This document shows positions 1 through 9,821 of a stretch of DNA of 64,000 nt, one piece after another. This DNA is from Selaginella moellendorffii (taxonomy: Eukaryota > Streptophyta > Lycopodiopsida > Selaginellales > Selaginellaceae): NCBI RefSeq assembly GCF_000143415.4, contig NW_003314277.1:1074868-1138867 (forward strand). The letters are read 5' to 3'. Each line of letters begins with the position of its first letter. Position 1 is the first letter of the stretch. The notes under the pieces are model-generated. The model ran no database searches. It had not been told where the DNA came from and saw nothing but the letters and a program-made list of their open reading frames with translations. A program made the translations under genes and the position numbers.

Positions 1-2506
1 CGAGAAACTTTACCTCTTGTTGAGCAAAGTCACATTTGCTCTCTTTAGCATACAGCTGGTGTTCCCTTAGTTTCTCAAACACCTTCGTCAAGTGTTTGGC
101 ATGCTCCTCTAGCATTTCGCTATAGATCAGGATGTCGTCAATATAGATGACCACAAAGTGATCCAGATAGGGTACAAAGATATGGTTCATCAACGCCGAA
201 AACGTTGCCGGCGCATTGCATAGCCCGAAGGGCATCACCAGAAACTCGAAGCTCCCATACCTCATTCGATAGGTTGTCTTCTCGACATCTTCCTCCGCTA
301 CCCTGATCTGGTAGTATCCTGACCTTAGGTCGATTCTCGAGAATTATTTTGCCTTTCCCAACCTATCGAACAGGTCCTCAATCCTTGGCAAAGGGTATTT
401 GTTCTTCTTTGTATACTTGTTGAGCAACTGGTAGTCTATGCACATGCGCATAGACCCATCTTTCTTTTTCACAAATAGCATCGGCGCCTCATACAGCAAT
501 TTGCTCAACCTAACATACCCCTTGTCTACCAACTCCTCTAATTGACGCTTGAGCTCCGCGAGTTCTTTTTCGTTCAAACAATAGGGTGGACGAACCACCG
601 CCTCAGCGCCCTCGACCAACTCAATCTTATGTTCTATTGGTCGTGCAGGGGGCAACCTTGCCGGTAGCTCCTCTGGCATGGTATCCTAGAATTGGTCCAA
701 CACCCGCTGAATCACTAAAGGTGCTTCTTCCGTTCCTGTCTTTTTGTCACTTCTCACTGAGAGTAAGCACAAAAATGCAGCCTTTGTCCCTTTAGTGAGT
801 TGTCCTCTCGTGGACACCAAGTTTATGCACGATTCTTTGGCCTTGCATTGCCCTACCTTTAAATCCTGGGCCTCCACCCTGGATCTTCTTCCTTGGGCAT
901 TCGCTAGTACCACAAGGTTCCTACCTTGTCCATGCAGGGCTACCACGAACCGATTAAACCAATCCATCCCGAAGATCACGTCAAATCCCGCCATGTCCAA
1001 CACGGTGAAATCCATGTCTACTTTCCAAGTCCCTACTTCGACTCTTGCTTGTCGAAGTACCTCATCGGTGCTTTGGCTACCTTGAACAAACTCTATAGTC
1101 CTTGGTTCGCCCAGCCGCTGCGCTGTTAGTCCGGCTTGCCGGACTATGTCTGCAGCCACAGAATTATCCGAAGCACCCGTGTCAATAAAGATCTTAACAA
1201 AGCTACCTCCGAGCTTCCCCCGGAGGGCTAGTAGATGTCGCGAACGACTCTCTACCAAAGTTGCTCGTGTAATAAGTAGCTTTGAGCTAGGGACTGGATC
1301 ACATACCTCATTTTGGACTTTACCCGATTTAATGGCTATATTGGCTCTAGCCTTCTTCGGGTAGGGACATTCCCTCGAAAAGTGTTCCACTTCACCACAG
1401 TTGTAGCATACATTGTTTCCCACGCTACTAAATGACTTGACCTTCTTATCCGTGGGTTTGTCTCTTTTTGCTTGACTCCCCCACGTACTTGCTCGTTGGC
1501 CACCGGATTTGCCTTTCCCGAACCCCGAGGACTCATTCTTAGAGAAACTCTTCTTGAATTTCCCCTTGCTATATGTTCCCCTCGGTTTGGCCCCTTTGTG
1601 AAACGTGGACCCCAACCCTGTCGCGTTCCCTTTTCGCAGGTTATCGTTGAAATGCACCTTGATAGCCGCATCTAACGCTTCCTTGTAGTTGGTTGGGTTC
1701 CAGCGCATCACTTCACTGCGAGCCCAGGTTTGCAAACCTGATATAAAGGCATGGAACGCATCCATATCCCCCATGTCCGTGACAAATATCCTCTTTGCCA
1801 TGAACCCATTCACATATTCCTGGATGGTTCCAGTCTGCTTCAGCCTACTCAACTCATCTCTCAGATGCAGAGTGGCATTCGGAGGAACGTATGTTGCGCG
1901 GATCCTCGCCTTCATTATGTCCCAAGTGGCCACTGGTCCTTCGTTGGCCTCCGTCGTTCTCCACCAAGACTTGGCATTATCTGCCAAGTATGGTTTTGCA
2001 CATAGGACCTTCTCCGAGCTTGGTAACCGCAACGCTCGGAAATAGTCCTCCATATCGTAAAACCAATCCTCCACCACCTTATAGTCATTCACTCCCTTGA
2101 AGACCGGTGGGGGCTTTCGTTTGTACTTAGGGACTGCCTGAGGGACTGATTCCACTTCGGTCTATTCGACCTTGTTTGGTTTTGCCTCAGTCCCTACCGA
2201 AGGGTCCGCATCTTCTGCGCTGCCAGCATCCGCAGTCTTTCGCTTTTTCTTCCGCTTCTCGTCACGCCTTAGTTTGCGTACGAGAGTCTCTAGCAGGGCA
2301 TTGGTCTGTGCCAACTGTCCTTCTAGAACATCCAATCGAGCCTTGGACGACCGAACCTCGCCACCAGACTCCTGCTTGGAAGTTTCCTCGCTAGAGTCAT
2401 CCTCATGCAAGGATTCCTCATCCACAGCCTCTTGTTCGACCGGAGGCTCCAGCTCTGGCGGAGGTTTCGTCTCCGCCTTGGTTCGTTTGCGCCCCGCCTT
2501 TGCCAT
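1..2506 (-). pseudogene. gag-pol polyprotein with three in-frame stops
   Basis: One reading frame runs from the ATG at 2506 to base 1 without any frameshift, broken only by TAG near 2162, TAG near 686 and TAA near 344. The first 114 residues are charged gag. The next part holds the retrotransposon gag domain and a CCHC zinc knuckle (C-x2-C-x4-H-x4-C, about 1370-1412) that binds RNA. It is followed by the protease motif DTGASDN (about 1158-1183). The reverse transcriptase part contains LRSGYYQ and the catalytic YIDD box (about 140-160). All three lesions look like point mutations, which suggests decay without indels. Suppression of the two TAG codons is possible but unsupported. Confidence 0.85.
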
Positions 2507-2549
2507 CTCCCAGCAATCCGCCTCTATCCTTCGCTAGAACTGAGGAAAA

Positions 2550-2562
2550 GGCTCTGATACCA
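2550..2562 (-). other. Primer-binding site, tRNA-iMet type
   Basis: The minus strand reads TGGTATCAGAGCC, the usual plant LTR-element primer-binding site complementary to the 3' end of initiator tRNA-Met. It lies three bases inside the LTR edge at 2566, as expected for minus-strand DNA priming. Confidence 0.92.
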
Positions 2563-2565
2563 AAT

Positions 2566-3691
2566 TGTAAACCACAAATTTTTCCTTTTCAATTTGCCAG
2601 CTTACCTCATCTATCTGTCCAACACTACCTTGGCTTTTGCTAAGTTCCCTTGCCAAGGTTCTCGCCTATGGTACCAGCTCCTACTTGGTTTCAGCTACTC
2701 ACTGCACAAGCGACCGAGCGTTAGCCATCCTTCCACGGATTCCCAAATCACTCCCAATCCCCCTCCCGGAGTTAGACTGGACTTAAGGTTCGGCTACACT
2801 CCCCGCAAGCACAAGCAGCCAAGCACACCAAGCTTCCAGATTCCTAACATCCCATGGTACCACAAGACTTGATCATGGGACCCTCTAAATCCCAAGTCTT
2901 GAGTGCAACACTTGCTTCGGGACGCCGGGGCGAAACACCGTGGCCTAGCGGCCCGGTATGGGTACCTCTACCCCCCCACTTCCATCCCGAAGGAAGGCCC
3001 AAGCCCCTAGGGAGGGCGAGGACCAATGAGCCGTATGGTACTCAAGTGGGGCACCACTCCACATGAGCCGGGAGCACTGCAATCGGTTTCCCTTTTGGGA
3101 GTGGGAGCTGCTCTTGAGCACTTCCCTGGATGGCCCCTCCGGCACCAACCAAGTCCATGCTCACTCCCACCCAAGGCCCCTCGGTCCCAGTCTCAACCTC
3201 AAGTCGGTTTGGAAGCCCCACTGGAGAGTCCCTTCAAAACTGGTTCCTAGACCTCACTATCCCTACTATACTTTTGGAACCCCCTACAGCCGCCCCCCCC
3301 CCTGGGAGACACACGCTTTGGGCTTTCACCCCTTGACCTGTATTAGTATTTAGACGTAGTCTCTGGCTCGATCTCGGACCCGATTTCGGATCCGACTTCG
3401 GATTCGGTCTCGGACTTGATCTCGAACTCGATCTCAGACCCGACCTCGGACTCGGTCTCGGACCCGATTTCGGATCTCGGACTCCGTCTCGAGCTCGGTC
3501 TCGAACTCGGTCTCGAACTCGGTCCTCGAGTCGGTCTCGGGCTCCATTCCGGACTCTATCTCGAACTCGGTCCTAGAGTCGGTCTTGGACTCGATCTTCA
3601 ACTTGGTCCCATCCGATGAACTCTTTGTCATTTTGGTCATGCTTTCGGGGTTCCTTTAACCTACGACACCTCAGCAAGTTAATTCCTTACA
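2566..3691 (-). repeat. LTR of the gypsy element
   Basis: The block starts TGTAA and ends TTACA on the plus strand, a perfect 5-bp terminal inverted repeat of the TG..CA type, and abuts the primer-binding site. Length is about 1126 bp. The last third (3355-3610) is a degenerate short repeat built from variants of CTCGGACTCGGT. The right edge is inferred from the TTACA end and from the matching end at 5201. Confidence 0.7.
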
Positions 3692-4554
3692 ATAGTCTTA
3701 TCTCTCAAAAACTAGGCCACCCATCCATGAGTGGTCATCCCTTGACCACATTTTAGCACCCTTAGGATGCCTAGAGATGAGGAACACCCTTCCCCAATAT
3801 CCTTTCTTCAATCTCTACCAAGTCCCTCTCCAAACACGGTCGTGTTCACTAATATTGCTATTGAGTTATAGCTTGAGGGCCCGACCACTAAGTCCCACTG
3901 ACATCTGGGACATCCTCACCATGTGACCATGCCTTTGGTCACTATGCAAAAGGATTACTCATCTTCCCTTCTATAATCCAGAACTTTTGAACAATATTTT
4001 GAAACACTATGGCTCTATACAAGCCTTGTATGTACTCTCCCCACCTTCCACCCTTAAGTGCCTTAACCATATAGGTAGAGCGAGGTTTGGATGAACCATA
4101 CTAGGTATCCAAATAGGTAGTGCCATTCACACTTGGATTAAGAGCATTGACTATTCTATTTCCTAAGGGAGCTAAAGCCGGCTCTTGAACACTTCACTAA
4201 GTTACCCCATTTTTCCATCTATGTTCACTCTAGCATTGGACTTCTCAGTGGTTATATCATCACCCACCACATGAGTATAACCTTCCTTGGCTACATTAGG
4301 CTTTCCTAGCTAAACTGACTCCACTAAAGTCTTTCCCCTACTATACTTTTAGAGCTCACCAAACCCCTTAGGGTTTAGGAGATGATCACTTTGAGCTTTC
4401 ACCCTCGGACTCAGACTTAGATTTGGTCTCGGTCTCTAACTCAGTCTGGGTCTCGGTCTTGATCTTGGTCTCGGTCTTGGTCTCGACCTTGACTCAACCT
4501 TGGACTCGACTATGGACCTAGTCTCGGTCTCCATCTTGGGTCTATCTTAGATGG
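3692..4554. repeat. Dispersed repeat, second copy at about 41.6-42.4 kb
   Basis: Several stretches match 41640-42330 in the same order and orientation, for example around ATGAGTGGTCATCCCTTGAC and CTTTGAGCTTTCACCC. The match ends in a CTCGGTCT-type simple repeat. No coding sequence is visible. It may be part of another LTR-element copy, but no terminal repeats were found. Confidence 0.6.
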
Positions 4555-5201
4555 GGCACCACTCCACATGAGTCGGGAGTACCGCAGTCAATTTCCCTTT
4601 CGGGAGTGGGAGCTGCTCTTGAGCACTTCCTTGGGTAGCCCCTCCGGCACCACCCGAGTCTATGCTCACTCCCACCCAAGGCCCCTCGGCCCCAGTCTCA
4701 ACCTCAAATCAGTTTGGAAGCACCACTTGAGAGTTCCTTCAAGACTGGTTCCTAAACCTCACTATCCCTACTATACTTTTGGAACCCCTGCAGCACGCCC
4801 CCCCCCCCGGGATGCTTTGGGCTTTCACCCCTTGACTTGTATTAGTACTCGGACTCGGTCTTGAACTCGATCTCGGACCCGACTTCAGACTCGGTCTCGG
4901 ACTCGATCTCGGACCCGATCTCGAACTTGACTTCGGACTCAACCTCAGACTCGGTCTTGAACCGATCTTGGATCTCGGACTCTGTCACAAACTCGGTCTC
5001 GAACTCGGTCTCGAGCTCGGTCTCGAGCTCGGTCTCCGAATCGGCCTCAGGCTCGATTTCGGACTCTATCTCGAACTTAGTCTCAGAGTCAGTCTTGGAC
5101 TTGATATTAAACTCGGTCCCATCTGATGAACTCTTTGTCATTTTGGTCATGCTTTTGGGGATCCTTTAGCCTACAACACCTTAGGGAGTTGGTTCCTTAC
5201 A
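4555..5201 (-). repeat. Truncated LTR copy
   Basis: This segment repeats about 3040-3691 in the same orientation, roughly 85 percent alike by eye. It includes the simple-repeat tract (4840-5130) and the TTACA end at 5197-5201. The first part of the LTR is missing, so it is a fragment of a second family member. Confidence 0.7.
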
Positions 5202-5223
5202 CATTCAACTAACAATTTCCATT

Positions 5224-5403
5224 AAAACAACTTACATTTTGCATAACTTCATTATTGATACAGGTGACATAGGGGAAATATACATTGAGCATGAGCCAGT
5301 GATTTATCGACCACAAAGCTGGCAATTGGAGCCTCATGTTGTTGCTACAAATCTTAGAAACATTCTCACTAATTATGTAGTAGACTTAAACAAATCCACT
5401 TGA
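5224..5403 (+). pseudogene. PIF/Harbinger-like transposase C-terminal remnant
   Basis: An open stretch of 59 codons ends at TGA 5401-5403. It contains YILHNFIIDTGD and, 30 residues later, NLRNILTNYV. The LHNF motif followed by a short basic-hydrophobic tail resembles the end of DDE_Tnp_4 (PIF/Harbinger, HARBI1-like) transposases. No start codon and no upstream transposase are visible, so it is a fragment. The assignment rests on one short motif. Confidence 0.4.
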
Positions 5404-7877
5404 AGTTCACGAATTATTTTATTTAGCTACAAGTATCTTTAGTGTATTGATTTGCATGCTTACTAATATGTCATATTTTGCTTGCTTTGTGTCCACAAAA
5501 GTTTTGCAACTGGATCCTACGCTATAGTGAATGGAAATTTTCTTATGGATGGATTTGGAAATGCCAAGTAGGAGTAAACAAATGGTATGTAGTCTTAAAT
5601 ATATTACAATTACTTTTTATTCTATTTTGTTTTTTTTTTTTTTTTTTGTGCAAAAACAAGCCTAGTTGATGATCTGAGTGATGAGTTGATTGAAGACCAG
5701 ATGCCAAAGAAGGCTTTGAGTCCAAACAACAAGTTGAACATAAGCTACCAATTGATGGTGTTCTCAATCACCTATTCCTAAAATTGATCTATTTTCTAGT
5801 AAATCATTACATCTTCATTAGTTCAGCATCTCTCTCGTTGCTTCAAAGATAGTAATCAGCAACACTGTAAATTACAAAAGTGAAGTTCATGAATAAGAAA
5901 ATGAATTGACTTACCAAAGAATCAACAATTGCAAACAAAGCTTGAGATATTTAATCCACACTCTTCACCATTTGGCTATCCATAATTAGAGTATGCTTCA
6001 TGAATTCTTCTTTCTTTAGATTTTGACAACAAATTTCCTTCTAGCTTTCTTCCATTGTATTAATAAGGCTCACATTATTGTCATGTAGTGCTCTTGCAAG
6101 TTGTTCTACAAGTTGTGTGCAAGACTTCTTCCTCAACCAGTCTAAACTATGTTTTTCAGGATTGTTGTTATTTCCTGTTATTGCCAAAAATGATTATGAA
6201 CAAAAACTACAAAACATACCTTCAAGCTTTAGTTCTCCACATGGAGGTGATGATGATCGTTGTTGTGAAGCTCTTGGTGTCAATAATGGTGATCACTAAA
6301 ATGTAACTGGTGAAGACATTAATTCTTAAATTTGTCCTTGTGAATTCACAATTTGACGGTCTTGAAGCCCCTTGTCCATCATTGTGTAGAGTTGATTATA
6401 AAATTTTGGTTTCACAACATTGCTTCATTATCATGTTCTAGTAACTGCTTCTGCTAGTAGGAACATGATATTTACATAACTTGATTTTGTTGAACTCTTT
6501 ATAGATATACTCCCACCGAAATTGGCATTGCCCAGGCAAATGGTTGACATAATGTGTCAAATAGTAATTGCAAACTTAGTGAACGACTGGAAGTCTGAAA
6601 AATCCAAAACTTACTCAAAGACTTGTTGCTAACAAACAACTACAATCTTTTTTTGTGCCTCTCCTAAATGCTACTTCATTGTTATAAGAAGAAATCATGC
6701 TTCTTTGTTTCATTCAGAATCAATAATTCATTCAAAGACCAATGTCCTTGATTTCTAACTGGTTTTGGAGGCTTCAATGGAGTAGGAGCAATAAAATTCC
6801 CCTTGCTGAATTAAGAACTATAATATAGGACCTCTTGTTGATATTGAGTGGAAAACATAATCTCCAAGTCATTTAGCTGCTACTCTCCCATTCCGCTCAA
6901 CCCTAAAACCAAAAATTGACATGTCAACAATAGTTGCAGGAGGAAATAATTACCATATTAACATTTTAACCTACTATTGCAGGTTTGATAGTGGTCAACC
7001 AGCTGGGCTTTTTTTAAAAATCATTCAAATTGATTTCATTGTCACAAGGCCACTGTCAAAAAAATGACAATGACGGTGACATGTACTAGGGCAACTTCAC
7101 TTCAAATTGCTGATATGGCTATCAACATTTGACTGTAATGGTCACATGTGCAGCATTGGAAAGTTTATTCTAACCATATGGTTAGGGCATCTTGGTGGTG
7201 AAGGTAGTGGGAGTACCCACAAAATTTATATTAGGTTATAATGTTTTAAAATGTTATCTTGAAATCTCTAATTGTGAGGAAACAAAAATGATTAATCCTT
7301 TTGCTTAATAACCAAAAGTATTACAGAGTGAGGAAGTTCTAAAGGTCATTAAAACTTAGTAGACCTTTAAATCCCATCCCAATAGCAATGTTGGTGAGCA
7401 CTACCATGAATTGAGAGGGACTTGGTGCAGATTAAAGGAAGAAAACTAAAGGAATGTGTCTCCTTAAACTTTAAAGCATTTTAAAGATGCTAAAAAGTGG
7501 TTATAGGGTTAGAGGAAGGATTATTATACACTAGTTTTATATTATAATCCTTTAATATCTCTAATTCATGGGTTATGAACATTGGAGTAGAGTGGCTTAG
7601 GGTAGCTAGAAGGCTACAAAAGAATGTTATATAGCAATGGCTCTAGCATCATGTGAAACATTGACTTAAGTAGTATAAGGGAGATCACTATGTTTTAGTC
7701 AATCAAATACCTACTTAAATAGTAATTTGCAAAGAAAAATTACTCATTCAAATTATGGCATAAGTATCAAGAATTAGATGGTAAAAGATACTAGGATAAT
7801 GAAAGTAAAAATTCCTTTTTATATTTAAAATAAATATTAATAAAAATGATAACATTCAGATATGTTGAATAAAGAAA
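5404..7877. other. AT-rich intergenic DNA, no gene seen
   Basis: Composition is strongly AT-rich with poly-T at 5629-5647. Short open frames occur, but none shows codon structure, a recognisable domain or plausible splicing. Probably decayed repeat sequence. Confidence 0.5.
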
Positions 7878-8726
7878 TTATGTTACACATAAGTAATGAC
7901 TATGTAAAATCCACCAAATAACATTAGGATATGCTGCTAGGTAAATTTTTAAATTACAATCATTTTGAATAGTTAAGTATGAAGATATTATACAATTAGG
8001 TTGATTAGAACAGTATTTATTGGTTGTCCATAATACTCTTTTATTACTATATAAGACAAGGTTACCATCATTTTGGAGTTTTAGTACACAAATAGTATCA
8101 TGGTTTATAAAAAATTTTGTTCCCCATATCTTTACGGTTTTATAGAAAATAATAACTTGACAATTTGATGTTACCATTAAAATAACTTTACCATTTGGAG
8201 AAAATAAATATTAATTTTGTTGTAGTTGTTGTGGATTATATAATGTATGTTGTCTAAGAAAGCATACAGGATTAGAAGTTTCACTAAAGTTAAATTGTAA
8301 CCTATTATGAAATACCCACTCTTGAATTAATTTATATTGCATAAAATATCCTTTATTTTCATTTTCAAAAAAGTCTGGACAATTAAGTTGTATATAATTA
8401 ATATTTGCATAAAAAATCCTTTCAAAAGCAGCTATCAAAATTTTACCTGTAATTGTTTCTTCATTTTCACATTCATACTTTATTTTGAATCTGAAATCAA
8501 GAATTTCTACTGAAGTACTAATAAGCTCACCATCTGAATAATCCATAGGATATATTTTATTATAATCTAATTTAGATAATAGCTTTTGAAATATTGTACT
8601 AATTTTTACAATGTCCCGAGGATTTAAAATTCTAAATCTCCCAAACTTTGGTTTATAAATTGGTGCTATAACATATCTTGGAAAAAGAAAAACTATAATA
8701 AAAATGAAATTTAATTTTTGTATCAT
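7878..8726 (-). pseudogene. Secreted protein with C-terminal GNA/B-lectin domain, split by one in-frame stop
   Basis: The first 171 codons (8726-8211) start with a hydrophobic signal-like segment (residues 2-21), followed by a 150-residue region I do not recognise. A TAA at 8211-8213 ends it. The same frame continues without indel into a bulb-type lectin domain of three subrepeats. The first begins just after the stop (FSPNGK), the second keeps the mannose-site pattern QNDGNLVLY (8049-8075), and the third is degenerate (QNDCNLKIY). GNA-type domains bind mannose, usually outside the cell. Because the first lectin subrepeat straddles the start of the downstream part, the two halves were probably one protein. 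No intron is seen, and codon use is very AT-rich, unlike the genes to the right. Alternatives are two separate proteins or stop readthrough. Confidence 0.6.
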
Positions 8727-9700
8727 TGTTTAGTGATTTATAGACTTCAAAATGACTTTAATTGAAACTCAGATAGTTTTAATATTACCACAAATATTCT
8801 ACAATTGTTCTTTTTTATGTGAAAGATGAAAGTGAATACGGGAATAATATATAGCATTTACAAAAATTTCTAGTTTATATAGTTATGTTGGAAGAATCCC
8901 ATAACTTACACCCACTTATTGTTGTGAATGTTTGCTTCTATTCCACATCCATTATTTTTAATGAGAAATAAAAACTAATTGATTCAAGATGTAATTTTAT
9001 ATTTGGGGTGGAAAACAAAGAACATTTGAAGTGGTTATTTGGCTTCTTCCCCGGCATTCTTGTAGCATATAAAAAGACAAAAAGAGAAAAATTAGTGATG
9101 GACACGTGGATATGTTTTCCCTTTGTAAATATTTTAAATAAACAACTTAGAGTAATTTAGTTTTACTTTTTTAGCTTACTGTAATAATAATTTTGAAATT
9201 AAGAATGGAGAAATTTTTTGCTAGAATTCACAGCATATTAGAATAAACTCTTTAAGATCTATTTAGTAAAATTTTAGCATTTCCCAATTTACCTTTACAA
9301 TTTCAATAATTCCCAATCTACCTCTTCTTTTTAAGGACATCACACATTGGTGACTTATTCTAAAACCAGGGGAAACCCAGAGTTCCTTTAAAGAAAATTG
9401 TCCAAATATTTTCTCCATAGCCATTGTGGCTATGGAGTCATTCTCTCAGAGCTGGAAAATATAAAGGCTAAGTTATGGCAATAGAAAATTTGCTATCTGC
9501 CCATGTTGATTCTCTTTCGAAATGTCTACACAAGATCTTTCAAATGCAAGTCTGTATTGTGAGGCCAAATGCATCTAAGGCCTCATTGCATCCTGGTTCT
9601 AGGCAGATTGGAAATTGTAGGAATATAAAAAAAAATTCTTAACACTAATTTATGCTTCTTTTCTTTTGCCTGGCATATTCTTAAAAAGATATTTGTTCAT
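8727..9700. other. AT-rich spacer, no gene seen
   Basis: No coding signal. It holds the upstream region of the lectin-like gene on the minus strand and ends at the telo-box region of the PPR gene. Confidence 0.5.
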
Positions 9701-9717
9701 AGGGTTTAGGGTTTAGG
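9701..9717 (+). promoter_or_regulatory. Telo-box upstream of the PPR gene
   Basis: AGGGTTTAGGGTTTAGG contains two plant telomere-type units about 105 bp before the start codon. Telo-boxes are common near transcription starts of plant housekeeping genes. Confidence 0.6.
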
Positions 9718-9797
9718 ACAGGAATATGCTTCTTTATACCTTTCTGCGGAGAGGGCTACATTCTAGCAGGGAGAGCGCGGACTGATACATTCGAGCT

Positions 9798-9815
9798 ATG
9801 AGCACCAAGGGTTAG
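9798..9815 (+). promoter_or_regulatory. Minimal upstream ORF before the PPR start
   Basis: ATG AGC ACC AAG GGT TAG encodes five residues and ends 6 bp before the main ATG at 9822. If transcribed it could reduce initiation at the main start. The transcription start is unknown. Confidence 0.4.
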
Positions 9816-9821
9816 GTTTTT

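Larger units (their letters stand above)
1..3691 (-). mobile_element. Ty3/gypsy LTR retrotransposon, left part cut by the window edge
   Basis: On the minus strand the order is LTR (2566-3691), primer-binding site (2550-2562), gag with zinc knuckle, aspartic protease, then reverse transcriptase running off the window at base 1. This gag-protease-RT order is typical of Ty3/gypsy elements; the integrase that would settle it lies outside the window. The element is non-autonomous as seen, because its single long frame carries three stop codons. Related LTR pieces lie at 4555-5201, so the family is repeated locally. Confidence 0.88.

Noticed and set aside
4861-5169. Ser/Asp- or Glu/Ser-rich open frames
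   Set aside because: Translation of the LTR simple repeat, with no gene context.
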